Below, piece after piece: positions 1 through 12,824 of a stretch of 64,000 bases of DNA. The translations under genes and the position numbers were made by a program. Numbering within the stretch: the first letter of the stretch is position 1; every line of letters begins with the position of its first letter. The DNA comes from Epiperipatus broadwayi (lineage: Eukaryota > Onychophora > Udeonychophora > Euonychophora > Peripatidae). Below the pieces are notes generated by a model. The model was not told the DNA's origin, did not search any database, and worked only from the letters and a program-made list of their open reading frames with translations. The stretch spans positions 3,054,877 to 3,118,876 of the forward strand of contig JAQFVV010006216.1 in the NCBI GenBank assembly GCA_028023455.1, read 5' to 3'.

Positions 1-145
1 GACAAAATTCATAGTGAGCTTTTTTTTTTTTATGTTATTACATATTATAAAATTCATTTCTATATGATAAATAATTCTAATAATTTTGAAATGTGCTTTC
101 ACATTACTATTTATTTATTATGGCTATTTTATTTTGGTTTACTAG

Positions 146-262
146 TTTGATTATGATCATTTTAATGACACATACAGTGATCTTAAATGGCTTGAGTCCA
201 AATCTTCGAAGCCCAAAAACCATCATGCCAAAGATTCTCAACTGATAATCGATGAAGAATTG
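146..262 (+). CDS. XRN1: XRN1 exon a (first in window)
   Basis: It follows the acceptor at 141-145 (actag) and ends at a consensus donor gtaagt. It encodes 39 residues, phase 0 at both ends, starting FDYDHFNDTYSDLKWLESK. This matches the XRN1 stretch at the end of the first conserved block (FD.EHF....DLKWFESK in vertebrates). The tail, SSKPKNHHAKDSQLIIDEEL, is the start of the variable charged linker. No in-frame stop. Confidence comes from the motif and from phase agreement with the next exon. Confidence 0.92.
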
Positions 263-2640
263 GTAAGTTTCAGATACTTGCAATCATTGGAACTCAAAAT
301 AAATATTGTTTTTCATAATGAATTAAGACATTATTTTTAAATTGCAGGAATGTAAATAACTTAATAAATTGCTATAATTAATTGTTGTACTTTTGCTTTA
401 ATAGCACAGACTTATTAGAATATGTCATGTTTTCAAGTATAGGTTTTGTACTCCAGAAAAAGTAAAGAAAATATATTAGAGAAATATATTTTAGATTGCT
501 AACTGATAAGGATTTAATTAATGATTAAATTCACATAGAACGTAACAATGGCAAATACTTGCTAATTACAAATATTTCTTGATACAATAGAAATTGAAAA
601 TACTAATTAAAAACATCAATAGGAAATACAAGACTGATAACAATCAAGAATGAATCCTGGATTGCCATAGTCAAAGCTACATGTATAAATAGTTTTGACC
701 AGCAAAGTGCAGAGGTGCTGATTCCAGAGAATTCACCAATTGAACGGTTTCTGAGAGATTTTAAGTAACAATAGCTGAAAGAAGCTCAAGTTATGGTGCA
801 GCACTCTAATTCGAAGCCAATGTTATTGCAAGAAGCAGCAGAACAGAGCCAAAGTGTTTAGGAAACTGAGGCTGGAGGAAATCATCCAGAAAGCAACCAG
901 TTGTTAAATGTATCATGGAAAGTGAATTATATATACTGTGTTTGTGTATATCAGTAACTTGTAACTGTTTACTTGCAGTTTCTTTTTTTTAAATAATGGC
1001 CACCTAATATTTTATGTGTCAGACTGTTTTTTTATTAAAAAATTTTTTATTATGATATATTAGGTAATTGCAGCATATAAATTTTTTTTGAAGTTTTGGA
1101 GAAAAAATAAAATAAAATTACAATTAACTAATACATTGAATTTACACATTCAATGAAATGATGAATTATTAAAAAAAGGTTACAACTTTGGAGTTTGTTT
1201 CTGTTATTTTGTATATTTTGTTCATTCTGATCTTTCAAATAAAAAAATGTTATCATATTTAGATAATGCTTTAGGTTTGTTTGATATCTAAGAAATTTAA
1301 AGAATGCAGTAATTCCAGGGAATTTAGAAATGATAAGAAAGAGCATCTGCCTTGTATAAAAAAACTGTTTACTTCAAAATTGGTGATGATTTAATTGCAT
1401 TCCCATTTCAGTGTTAAATATTGAATTAAATAACCATAAATATTTGTAACTAAGTTTGGATAATACTTTTGTGAATAAAAAGAAAAAGAAGTCAACATAA
1501 GTGTTTAACCATACACTATTTTAACACATCCATCGTCACTTCTCAATCAAGTATAAAGAATCATATTAAAAGTATTATATTTTGAACAAATTTTTAAAAA
1601 ATTAATTTTATAGGGAAATAATAAGCACCAAAGGTCACACATGTTTGCAAAAAGTTGTTATCACAGAAGTGTTCATATACATTGTCATTGAAGAAAACTA
1701 AAAATATTAAAAATCTATTTTTAATAAATCTGTATGTTTACAATATATTTAATAGTTATGTATGTATTATTTATAAATTACAAGAACATTGAATCACTCC
1801 TAAAAATACTGTTCAAAATTTAAAAGTGAAATCATTATTTTATCTTCATAGAAATTTCAGACCAAATACGCAAACATGTGAATATTATGTGTTTAAGCTC
1901 TTAATGAAATCTTTTTTCAGATACCTGAAATTGACTAAGTTTTGGACATAAAGACTATTTGACTTTTTTTGTAACAAAATCCGTAAATAAACCTATTACT
2001 AATCCAAAAAAAGTATCATTTTTATGTTTTCATTATAAGTTTTTTTTAGGAAAAATGATCTTATAAAAATCCTTTCAAAGAATTTGGAGAAGGAAACATA
2101 AAATAATGTTGGATGACAATTTTTTGCTTTAATTACATTCTGTATGAAGATTATTAGTAAATTGTTTTATTTCAGAATTTTATCTTTTAACTAAGTATGT
2201 ACATTAATCACCCTATATCAACTGCATTTGCAGATACCTGAAATTATGGATAATATCAAACCTTAGATAATATGCATATTTAGCACACACATGTAATATA
2301 ATTTAATTTAAAAATTATACTAATTAAGACAAATGAAATGATTAACAAAAAATTAGAATAAAGCTATTAAAACACTGCAGTAATAATTGGGGAAAGATAA
2401 AGCATAACTACGTAACTGATTGATTGTGCGAGATGAGGAAATAGCAACCTTTGTTGATAATTCATGTCAGCTGTTATACATTTGGATATTTACATGAAAT
2501 TTATGTATTCAAAATTAATGAATTTTTTTTTTATTTGATAATTTTTTAAATTACAAATGCAGTTTTAAATGTTTTTATCACTATTATAAAAACATGTCTA
2601 AAATTAGAAGATATATATTATTCAACACGATTTTGAAGTT
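263..2640. other. XRN1 intron, ordinary AT-rich sequence
   Basis: No coding exon is visible. A block at about 620-930 is less AT-rich than its surroundings and may be an unclassified old repeat, but I found no reading frame or terminal repeats in it. The rest is A/T homopolymer runs and simple intron sequence. Confidence 0.5.
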
Positions 2641-2659
2641 ACGCGATTTGTGTTTCACA

Positions 2660-2757
2660 GGAAGTCGAACTAAAATAATGTGCTATTACTTTAAATAATA
2701 AATTTCTAGCACTTACATTATATTGAAAGTAATAGCACATTATTGGAATTCGACTTT
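2660..2757. repeat. Short inverted repeat (hairpin)
   Basis: The left arm at about 2660-2692 and the right arm at about 2726-2757 are inverted copies. They share a 19-base identical core (aataatgtgctattacttt) and a matching outer part around the gaagtcgaa/ttcgacttt ends. The loop is about 33 bases. It could be a tiny foldback element or an expressed-hairpin candidate; no function is implied by sequence alone. Confidence 0.7.
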
Positions 2758-2979
2758 CATCTTAGTAATTTCAATATTTTCAGTGCTTTATAATAGTAAG
2801 ATTTTATGCAATAATGAAATTAAAATCATGATTTCACATTTTATGTTTACACATATTAAATTTTACAAGATTATAATGCAAATTTGTTCAAACATTGTGT
2901 GTCTTAATTTTACATTTTAAATCACATTCTGTTTTTGCTTTTTAAAAAATAATGTAATCAATTATTAATCATTTAGTGT

Positions 2980-3765
2980 CCGCAAGTTTATTTTTAAAAG
3001 ATGAGTAATAAGCAGTGAAACGAAATTTGATGTTTAAACGGAATTGAAAATTAAAGACAAAAATAAAAGTTTAGATACAGAAGAAAATGTAGAAATCGAT
3101 AATGAAACAGAAGTGGAACCTGTTCCTTTCACTGCAAAAATGATTCGAGGTCTTCAACTTTCTAATCAGTTGGCAAATTTTCTTATAAATGACACTAATC
3201 ACAAACGTGCTCTTAAATTCCAACGAGAGCTAAATGATTGTATGTCTGGATATCGCGTTCATAAACAATTAATAAAATCATCATCAAAGATTAATTACTA
3301 ATTACGTTATCACCAGAAAACAATTAACACAACATGAGAGTGACGTTGGCGCTAGTTGTATTTTCTCTTGTGGAGAATCTGTTATTTTACCAGTTTGCAA
3401 ACGACCCTGTTTAACGGCATCTAGCGATAATAATTAAAACGTGTATAAAAAAATGTAAATTACTGTAAATTATGCATAAAAATATATTGTTTTGAATAAA
3501 ATTAAATATTATAGTTAAAAAAAGTTAGTCTTGTATCAATTTTTTTCAAATTTGAAATTTTTTATTAGTCATATTTTATTTTCTAATTTTTTTTTTACGC
3601 GAATTTTAAAGTAATTTTACGTTGGTGCTTTGCTTTTACACGAATTTTGAAAAATCACAGACCGCATCCCCCCTTTTTCAATGTAAGTTACGTCTATTTT
3701 TGCGTGATTTCGTTTGCGCGTGTTTTCTGAGGAACCTATCTATCGCATAAAACGAGACTCAGGTG
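2980..3765 (+). mobile_element. Truncated pogo/Tigger-like DNA transposon
   Basis: It contains a transposase C-terminal fragment (3044-3301) and ends at about 3765 with a terminus that, read inward on the minus strand, begins CACCTGAGTCTCGTTTTATG and continues into a GATAG...GGTTCC segment. Tc1/mariner-superfamily Tigger elements have similar ends (CAGT.GAGTCTCG...) beside a TA target. Here the end abuts TA at 3766-3767. No matching left inverted repeat was found, so the left boundary is approximate and the element is probably 5'-truncated. Confidence 0.6.
3044..3301 (+). pseudogene. Tigger/jerky-like transposase, C-terminal fragment
   Basis: This open stretch of 86 codons has no convincing start; an in-frame stop lies 9 bases upstream. 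It carries an acidic segment followed by EVEPVPFTAKMIRGLQLSNQ and ends at a stop. Tigger/TIGD transposases typically end with an acidic stretch, then a PVPFT.K-type phrase and a helical tail, after the DDE catalytic domain. The DDE core and the DNA-binding domains are missing. The inverted-repeat terminus 460 bp downstream supports the assignment. It cannot encode an active enzyme. An unrelated host ORF cannot be excluded without a database search. Confidence 0.5.
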
Positions 3766-3767
3766 TA

Positions 3768-5059
3768 ATTCATTTTAATTTGAATTATTCTAGAGATAAA
3801 ATTGTAATTTCATCATGATGTCAAATACATTTTAAAAATTGCTGAAATATTACATGCAATGTTAGAAATCATTAATGCTACTTTGACTTTTAACTAAACT
3901 CTTGAATATTTCTAAATAACAAAGTTTATATTCTTTTCAGTTTTATTTAGTATGGAGTTAGATAACAATAAGAGTAAAAAAATTAATAGTAATATTAATG
4001 AAAAAAAAAAAAAAATAGAACATCTTTGAATAAAACTATTTTTTTCATGAAATGTAAATTAAAGAAGAGTCAATTAATATCTTGAGGCAAAGAAATGAGT
4101 GAATAGTGCCAGTTCTACAACTATTAAGGAAAAATAGTATGTAAACCATTACTAAAACTACGAATATGAATATCTGCAATGTTCTATAGAATATAAGCAA
4201 TAGTAGATCTAACATTTATTCACATATGATATATTGGATAAATGTCTACATGGAAGAAACTCTATAAATTAAAAAGTAAAACTAATATATTAATTTTGAA
4301 TACAGTGTATTTTTTCAAAAATATCTATTACATATCAAGAAAATGCTCTACTTCTCAATTCAAATATATTCTACCAAGAGATTATTAGAATGTTTGCAAT
4401 AAATTTTTTAGAGATATTTTTGGGTTCATCTAATCATTAATAAATTATCATTAACTGAGTATTAAGACCATTACTAGAGAAATCGTGAATTATATTATAA
4501 GAAACTTCAGTCTTGACTATTTTGATGACTATTGTTAAGTGTCATGTGTAGTTCTTCCATATATAATTCTGTTGAATTTTTTTCGCAATGTCAAAACCAA
4601 GATTATAATTTTATTCGTTAAAAAATTGTATTGCATGACAAAGAAGATATATATGTTGATAATGTTACAATATATTTTATATTTATTAACATAGTTCGTG
4701 AATTAGATTTTCAAACGGCTAGAATATGGGAATAAAGCAGACTTCTTTTTCAGGCAAAAAATTTTAATATGGATTTTAATGCTTACAATTTTTATTTAGG
4801 TTTATAATTTCAAAACTTTGAAGAATATTTCTTACACAATAATAATTGACTTGTTACTAATCATATTTTTTACTAGAATATTTTATCTAATACAAAATTA
4901 CCATTCCAAGGAAAGTAGAAAAAATAAAAAATAATATGCTTTAGAAATGGATATTGCAATGACTATATAAACCATATACAACATGCTGGTTCATTTTTCT
5001 ATTTGTTTGATATTTTGCAATGCTTGCTTTTAATTTCTTCAGTTGAAAACTTTTTTTTC
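3768..5059. other. XRN1 intron, no feature seen
   Basis: AT-rich sequence with short homopolymers. Neither a conserved reading frame nor clear repeat termini are seen. Confidence 0.5.
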
Positions 5060-7560
5060 TGAAATACTTCAACATCATGTCTAATTGTAATTCTCTAATG
5101 TATTGTAGTGTATGCCATAGTTAACCAATGGAAACAATATCACACTTTTTTAAAATGTCTTTGAGATAATTCTTATAACATTAGTGGGATTACCTCTTTT
5201 CCAATGTAAAACTGCCTCTTAAGGAAATCTTGCATTTATCATTCATTTTATATATCAGATCCAATGAAGGCGTGATTTTATAAGTGGTCTCTGTGGTATC
5301 ATATCCACCAAGTTGAAGAATATTTGACTGATTTTATATTTTTGCCTTTGTATTTTTAAAATTTTACAGAACATTTTTTAATGAAAACTTTTTAATGTCT
5401 TTATATTGCTTTGATAGGATATCCAAGACTCATTTCTCTATAGTAAATTAGGTAAAATAACATCTCTATATACAGCTCAAATGTCTATAGTTATTTCCCT
5501 GAAATAAAATATCCTATTTTTTAATTTATAAAAAGTAACAGCAGCACAATGGAGTATGTATTGTATTCAACATCTAAGTCTACTTTTCAATTTTTAAATT
5601 TAACAATATATTTAAATTGGTTTACATTCTCAAATTGATAACTGCTGAGTATTTTTTTTTTTTTTTGCTGTCATTAGCTGATAAAGAACTTTTAAGGTTT
5701 TTGAATATTAATAAATAAAGCAGTCTTTACACATGGCTTTTAAAACATTAAGTACATTCTGTAAGTTATCTTTTGAATTGTCATAAATGTCATAATCATT
5801 AGTATAGTGTAAATTCAGAATCCAATAATAGAAATTCTTGATTTTCTTTTAATCCATTCAAATTAAAAATTCCACCATCATACTTGTATCACATCTTGTT
5901 TCCTGTTTCATTAAGTTGCCTATTAACAGTTTCAAAGATAACCGTCATAAAATTAAAAATAGTATTGCAGCAAGTACATATCCTTGTTTAACCCAGTTTT
6001 TATTTCAAATACCTTAAATTTTCCATTTGTTGTAATAATATTTCCTCTCCTTACATCATGTATAAGCTGTATAATATGAATAAATTTTGGTGGACAATCA
6101 ATTTATTTCAAACAATGTCATAAATCTGTTTGATTAATCTAGTCAAATTCCATGACTAAATCAATAAAAGCAATGTTTGTTTCAGGCATTTTTATTGCAT
6201 TTGCCTGGCAACAAAAATTATGTTTATAGTGCTTTTTGAATCTCTAAAATCATATTTAGTCTCTGGTAAGTATTCACCTATGACTAGAAAGTATCTATTC
6301 AATAAAATCCTTGAAAGTACCTTTGCTATACTAGATAATAATGATGTTTTACAATAATTTATGCACTCTTGTCTATGCCTGTATTTTTAAAATAAAATTA
6401 ACATCATGGATCCATATATTCCAATATTTTTGAAGCTAACATATTACCATATTTTAAAACATCTCTATATATTTCATCAGAACTTATAGCCTTTCCATTT
6501 TTAAGATTACGAGCAACTGTTTTGATTTCACTAACCTGGATATCTTTCGAAATCTAAATGCATAGATAAAATGGATATGTCACTAAAAAGTATCATCTCA
6601 ATTCTTGTATTATTATTCAAAATATGATCAAAATACTTCTTCAGTATATTCATCATCATATAAATGAGAGTGCCATTGCAGGATTTAATCCTCATAACCG
6701 CATTCCTTTTTTTTTTTTTTTTAAATCTCTACAATCCCAACATATTTTTCATAATGCTTTTGTCTCATAATACATATTTATTCCAATTTCTTTTTATAAT
6801 TTTGTGAACAATAATCATTTCTTTTTCTTTTCACTTCTTTGTTATTGATTCTATTCTTCCAATATATTTTTTTCATTCTTTTTCAAATCCACATCTCTGA
6901 AGCTTCCATCTCCTTTTTTGTTTTGTTTATACTTTTCCTAGATTATAAAAATATTAACATTGCAAAAATTTTATATTGCATCAAATATACTGAAGTTGCA
7001 GTTTAATTTTGTAGGACCACAAAATAATCTATCCTTATTAAAAGCCTGTTTACGGATATTCCTCTATGATTTTTTTATATCTCAACTTCTGTCCAATGTT
7101 TTCTGTTAATTTTTTCATTCCATAATTTTTGCCTTAAACTTTCTATAAATTCTATCAATGTTACATAACAGTTTTTTGAGCTTCTATCTTCTTGTCTGCA
7201 AATATTATAACATTAACTTTTAATATAATGATCATTTCTATCTCCATCATTATGTAATTAATCCTCATAAAGAAATTTTATATTTCTTTCTGCATTCACA
7301 AAAATATTAAATCTTACTAACATTTTTTTATTCATATATAAACATATTAATAAACATTTGCCCTTCTAATCTATATTTTTTATTATTAAAATTTCAATAG
7401 AGTAATCAATTCACTTTTCTGAATGATTTTTTTCAAAATCAATTATTCTTTCTCTTTTTTCTCTCTAAATAATTACTGTCATCATTCATTTGTGGGTTTA
7501 TATATGGTACTATTTCTAAATCCAAAATACTCTTCGTATAGAAATATGTCCATTATATGT
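5060..7560 (-). mobile_element. Decayed LINE (non-LTR retrotransposon)
   Basis: Minus-strand reading in shifting frames gives reverse-transcriptase phrases. Around 6240-6100 there is a FRDS-type start of RT block 2 with a VARQ segment and remains of FIDL.KAFD. Around 5990-5960 is a relic of the GVKQGC...P.LF block. Around 5280-5150 is the C-terminal phrase related to RWLGHV.RM...R.PKE..., here near INARFP and AVLHWKRGNPTN. Upstream (6480-6560) lies the RT linker (KTVARNLKNGKA). Stops are frequent, so the copy is old and dead. The clade is not resolved by eye. Both ends are approximate. Confidence 0.6.
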
Positions 7561-8805
7561 TAAATTTAATCCCTTTTTTTTTTAAATTTAATCCCTTTCT
7601 AACCTATTTTCTTGCTTTATCAGTTACATAGTTCAATATACTATTAAGTTTCTACACATACTTATACCTTCTGATGAATTAAACATATTTTTCCATCTTC
7701 TCTTCGCTAATTCAAGATTTTTTTTGCTTTCTTATTTTTTTCATGACTTGTTTTTAATATAGCATTTTTAAAGTTTTCTTTGAATAATTCCTATATCTTA
7801 TTTAAATTTAACAGTCAGCCTATTATTATTTAACTTATTTTCTTAACCAAAAATCTGTCAATTTTTTTTTTTTCTAATAGATCAAAAGCTAAAGATGTGG
7901 ATGATTTAGGCATTGAAAGTGAAGAAATATTTGAACTCATTCAAATTATTTAATTTTAGTTTTATCATCTGCTTTTTATGTACAAAACAAAAAGAAATGT
8001 ATTTACATTACTTTGTAGAATATGGCATACAAGATGCCATTTTATTTTTAATGATGTGGACATGTGTTTATAAGATAATTTTTTGAAATCATAGAGATAT
8101 AACAATTTTTCTAATATTTTCCAGATAGATGAATTTTTTTTTCTGACTGCATTCTAAATTACATGGATTTGCAGTGATTGAATTATAAAAAATTTACAAT
8201 TATATTTGGAGTACTATTATTGCATCTTATAAATTCAATTTCACTTTAATTTTTGTTTCAAATTATCAGCATCCTTATGTTTCTTCTTTTAAGGTATTAA
8301 AAATGCAATTCTGTTTTTCACTATCATTGAATTAAAATATGTAATTGGTGTTAATTTATTCATATTGAATCATAACACTTTTGCAAGATTAGAATTTTTT
8401 TTTTAGCCGCTGCACATATTTTCAAAATATTAAGAGTTGATAATCTCAGTTTTTATTGAAGCTACTATTATTTTTTTTTTAGATTGTTATTATTAATTAT
8501 TTATACAATTGAAAACATTGTTTCTTCTATTTGATGTAAATTGAGTTTGTCATTCTATTGAATTACATTTTGTATTAATATACTTTATTATAATCAACTA
8601 TTGTATTAATAGGAAAATCTATTGTTTATTTTTTTTATGTGAATAATCATTTGAAAAATTATTCTGTTACTTTTATATATATGTATTTGTTGCTTGAAAT
8701 AATATCTATTTTGTTTTATTGCTGTTGCATTTTTCTTGCTATTATTTATTTATTTATGTATTGTTGAAATGTATTAAAATTCATTTTATATATATTGATA
8801 TTTAG
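7561..8805. other. XRN1 intron before exon b
   Basis: AT-rich and T-tract rich. A possible splice acceptor at about 7880 opens a short acidic frame but does not fit the phase of the flanking exons (see rejected items). Nothing else recognisable. Confidence 0.5.
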
Positions 8806-8899
8806 AACAAACCTACAGAAAATGTCTTGGAAACATTATTAAATATTGATGATGATGATTATTTAGATAAGCCAAGAGAAATATTAAATGAAAATGAAG
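8806..8899 (+). CDS. XRN1: XRN1 exon b (acidic linker)
   Basis: Acceptor tatttag, donor gtaatt. Its 94 nt enter in phase 0 and leave in phase 1. It encodes NKPTENVLETLLNIDDDDYL and then DKPREILNENE, an acidic low-conservation linker expected between the two XRN1 nuclease blocks. The sequence alone would not identify it. Support comes from the splice sites, from phases that fit both neighbouring exons, and from the acidic composition typical of this linker. Confidence 0.8.
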
Positions 8900-9959
8900 G
8901 TAATTACAATTGATGTATTGTACTTTGATTTTTTTTCCTTTTATATAACTTGACAGTGATAATTATTACATATTTCTATATGTGGTTTTCGACAAAACAT
9001 TTATGTTTTGTGTAGAATCATCAACTATATTTATTTAATTAATATATACATTGAAATATATGACAAATTATATCATGTCTACTAGCAATTATGTTGATGA
9101 ATGAAACAGGTATATATTAACTTAAATTACATTTATGTAAATATTAATTTAAAAAAACTATTTATAATTGGAAATATGAAATTTGCAAATGATAACATAA
9201 AAAATATAAAATACAGACATAAATAGAGAAAATAAAAACTTTCATGTATTTAAAGTTGGGTATTATTTTTTTTTTTTTTATAACTACAGTATTATTTAGT
9301 GAAATTTTTATATATCCAGTCATATAGGGATTTTTAAAAACATTTTCCAATTTTGTCAATAGATATTTTAATATCAAAACAAATTTCTTAAATAGATTTA
9401 AATTACTATACCATGTTTGTCATCTGCATCCATCTATGTTGTAAAAATTTATTAGTTTTAGTATATTTAGAAAAACTTCTATTACCATAACTAACTTTAA
9501 CCTGATTAAATTAGCTTCGACCAATAAAAACTTCATAAATTATTCAATATCTAAAATATTATCATACAATAAGCAAATATATTTATTATAAATATCCCTA
9601 AAGTTTGATCTTTCTTATATATAAAAATAATGTGTAAAGCATAATTTTACCATATTTGCAGGTTTGAAATGTCATGATCATATATATATTCCCAAATAGA
9701 AATGCACTAAATCACACAATCAAAAATGGCATAGATTCATATATATTTAAAAGAATATAATGATCATTTGTGCAAAAAGAAATAATTCTGCTGAGGTAAG
9801 TGAATCTGTCAAGAAATCGTGTAATCAGAATACAATAAATTTTGATCTTACCAGACTTAAATATCGAACATTATTTACATTTTCTAGTTTGTTATATCAA
9901 GAAAGTCAACACTAAATATATTACTTTTACAATAAAAATACAATGAAAAATAATAATCA
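8900..9959. other. XRN1 intron, no feature seen
   Basis: AT-rich intron with poly-T runs. The small minus-strand open frame at 9162-9377 is Phe/Ile/Lys-rich, as expected from composition, and matches nothing I recognise. Confidence 0.5.
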
Positions 9960-10900
9960 TTAAGCATTCTCATTACAAGTTACCATAGTTTCAGTTTTAT
10001 ACATCTTTAGACAAAACTGATCATCATCAAACCACATATTTAATTGATCCAGGTCTATTTTTTAGAAACTCTATTCGATAGTTAAATCATCAGTAAAACC
10101 AAAAATACCAAAGGACAAAGGCAAAGAAAGGATTATATAAATAATAAATAGTAGAAGACCCAGAACCCCTGAAAAACTCCAACATTAATTTTAGTTGGAC
10201 TACTAATAGACAGTATGAACCATTGAAATTTTTTTGCATAAAAAACTTTGCAACTAAAAATTAATCATTCCTTTAAATTTGTAAAAGTATGCTCTTTTTA
10301 ACAATATCTTATGATTTATTGTATCAAAAGTCTTTGAAATATTGATGTATACTGGTAAAGTTTTTATTAAGCCCTTCTCCGATGATTCAGTGATTTTGTT
10401 AACATAATTATTGAGAGCTCTTACAATACTAACATTTGGTACAAATTCATACTGAAATTTTGATAAAATATTAGTTTTTAGTTAAAAATATCATCCTTGC
10501 TTTCATTATTTTGATTCAAACATTTTTGGAAGTAGACAACAAAGCTATTCTTCTATAATTTTCAATAGTACTAGAGTCTTACTTTTTGAAGACGGGATTA
10601 ACAATACTTTTCTTTAAATATTTTGGAAAAATGCCTGAATGTAATGAATAGTTAAACAAAAATACTAATAGAGGGACTAATATACCTTTGTTCTCTTTTA
10701 ACAATCGTCTGTCCTCTTAATACTAACTGATTAACAGTTTTCAAATTACGTATAACCAAATCCACGTCTGAATTATCTAAGCAATGCTATTTTGCTACAT
10801 TAGCATAAGATGAAAATTTAGATTGTGCACCAAAAGAAGTAAAATATTTATTAAATGCATTAGCAACTTTAAATATCTTTTTCATTTATATCTGCTAATT
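9960..10900 (-). mobile_element. CR1/jockey-type LINE reverse-transcriptase fragment
   Basis: On the minus strand, from 10,860 down, I can read the endonuclease-RT linker (NAFNKYFTSFGAQSKFSS), then FKKVLLIP, then FVPNVSIVRALNNYVNKITE, then ISKTFDTINHKILL. Further on come a GVLGLLLFIIYI relic of the GVPQGSVLGPLLFIIYIND block, a FTDDL relic of the F/YADD box, and at about 10,030 a WFDDDQFCLKMYKTETMV phrase like the W...N.L.LN..KT segment. The order is correct for a CR1/jockey-superclade RT. Many frameshifts and stops show it is dead. The 5' endonuclease and the 3' end are missing. Confidence 0.75.
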
Positions 10901-11036
10901 CATTATCTTATTAATATTTTATTCATTACTGATTCCTTAGAATCTTAAGTCATTTTGTGTAGTACATTTATTTGATAAAATTCTATAATAATAATTGCTT
11001 TGTATTTATTCCTTTAGTTAAACCAACCATAGTCAA

Positions 11037-11324
11037 TCTTTTTTTTCCTTGGGCCATATACATGTAATTTCTTCATTATGCAGGTTGCAACATAATAAAC
11101 TATCCTTCATAGTATAATAATGTAAAAAGATGAATATAAATCTGTCCAAGTGTTTATTTAAAAATTAATGTGATTTTAAATCTTTTTTTTCCTTGGGCCA
11201 TATACATATAACTTCTTCATTATGCAGGTTGCAACACAGTCTACTATCCTTCATAATATAATAATATAAAAAGATGAACGTAAGTCTGTCCAATGTTTAT
11301 TTAAAAATTAGTGTGATTTTTGAT
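11037..11324. repeat. Tandem duplication, ~144-bp unit, two copies
   Basis: The phrase ccttgggccatatacat occurs at 11047 and again at 11191. Most of the intervening 144 bases (including ttcttcattatgcaggttgc and a tgtttatttaaaaattaRtg end) are repeated with about a dozen differences. This is a local tandem duplication of moderate age. Confidence 0.9.
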
Positions 11325-11799
11325 ATTGAGACAAATTTTTGATTATTTATAATTGCTACATGCTACTGTTAATACATTCTTTGCATATTTCATTTTAGAA
11401 TAAGATGATTTACAAAGATAAATTGATGTAATCAATGTAAGCAACATTTGGCACACTTTTGTATAGTCTTGTATTTTTCAGGCACTAATTTCCAAAATTC
11501 GGCATATTTTTTCCCTTTTTTTAAAAAAAAAAAATCCCAGATTCATATTGTTTTTGAACTTGATTAATTTGTCAAATAGATTATCCCGATGTAACTAATT
11601 GTATATTGTTCTTTCTAATTACCAGGGATTTTCTACAAGCAATAGACAATTCTTAATATTTTTTAAATGCTGAAATCTGCTCATAAATCCTTGTATAATA
11701 AACACTTAAATAATTTGAAATGATCGTATAATTTAATGGAGAAATGTCAATACTATCTTCTTTAACTTTTATTATGGTTGGTACTATGTATATGTTTAA

Positions 11800-12105
11800 A
11801 ACATATATATATATTACAAGGTGTAAAATTAATAATAGTAGAAATATATTTTATTCTTAACAAATTATATATTAGTTATATAAAAATTAGTCAACACTAG
11901 AGAGATTTTATATTAGATAAAATTTGATTAGTTAGTACTCTGTATTTATTCAATTATAAAACTAATTAATATATTTTATCTAATATAAAATCTCTATATT
12001 TAACATTATCTATTTTTGATATAATTAATATATATATTATTAAAAGTAAAATGTATTTCTATTATTATTAGCATTACTCATTAAAATATATATATAAAGG
12101 TGTTT
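11800..12105. repeat. ~300-bp imperfect palindrome (foldback)
   Basis: The two halves are inverted copies. The inner arms at about 11900-11925 and 11972-11998 share gagattttatattagata as an inverted match. The outer arms carry aataatagtagaaatatatt near 11835 and its inverted counterpart near 12040-12065. The match continues to tatatatat/aaggtgt-like ends. The spacer is about 45 bases. The layout suits a MITE or foldback element, but no target duplication is clear in this AT-rich setting. Confidence 0.75.
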
Positions 12106-12329
12106 TGAACTCAGATACAGCAGATGGAAAATTATGCTGTATTTGAATTTATATTTCTTCTTAATAGATGCCTAGTTCTTCATTAATTAGATTCTTAATT
12201 AATTAATAATTTACTTTAATTAGATATAATGATTCATTTTCCATATCTATTTTCACTATGTAAATGTGTGCACATACACTATACTCTTCAAAACAAATAT
12301 TTTATTCGCCATATATAAAATGATTTTAT

Positions 12330-12824
12330 TTTCAGCTTATAAACAATGATTGAGCTTACCAAGTTTTTCTGTGATGTCATATAGAAAGGCTAAAAGATAC
12401 CTCCATCCATTATTTTCTAGTTTTCTGTAAACATTAATGTTTTGTTGTAAAAATAAAATCATTTCTTGTCTAAAAATAACAATCAGAACTTTTTCTCTGC
12501 TTAGCCATTGTATCAAAGTATGTAAAAGAATGTTGCTATATTTACATTCATTTTCACATCTTATTAAAGTCCTATGAGGAAAAGAATCTTTAAATGATTT
12601 GGTTTCATGGTCTAATGATGAACAATATTATGTTTTTTTAATATAATACTTTCATGACAAATCAAACAAGTTGTTGAACTGCATTTATTTTGTGCAACAA
12701 AATATTTTTTCTCCCCAATTATCTTGAAAAACTTTATTTTCGCTGGATAATTTTTTTTTTGCCTGTATTTTGAAAACACTTCTGCCATTGCAAGTAATTT
12801 AATTGTAGTTATGATATAAAACAA
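12330..12824 (-). pseudogene. hAT transposase remnant with BED-type zinc finger
   Basis: The 5' part (12824-12612) encodes a segment with NKCSSTTCLICHESIILKKH, close to the CLIC.ES...K..N..RHY..KH pattern of BED fingers in ZBED5/GTF2IRD2/SCAND3-like hAT proteins. After a frame change the minus strand continues through KSFKDSFPHR and, at about 12470-12340, FRQEMILFLQQNI, LENNGWRYLLAFLYDI and TEKLGKLN. That last segment matches the D(E)I..FL......L....W...LAFL.DIT.HLN.LN region of the same proteins. The middle is deleted, the RNase-H-like catalytic fold is incomplete and the dimerisation tail is absent. The element is dead. Confidence 0.7.

Noticed and set aside
7881-7950. Possible extra XRN1 exon after the tttctaatag acceptor, opening an acidic frame (KDVDDLGIESEEIFEL)
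   Set aside because: Entering in phase 0 from exon a gives a stop after three codons, the acidic frame ends in a stop with no good donor, and exon a already joins exon b in phase. At most an unused or alternative terminal exon.
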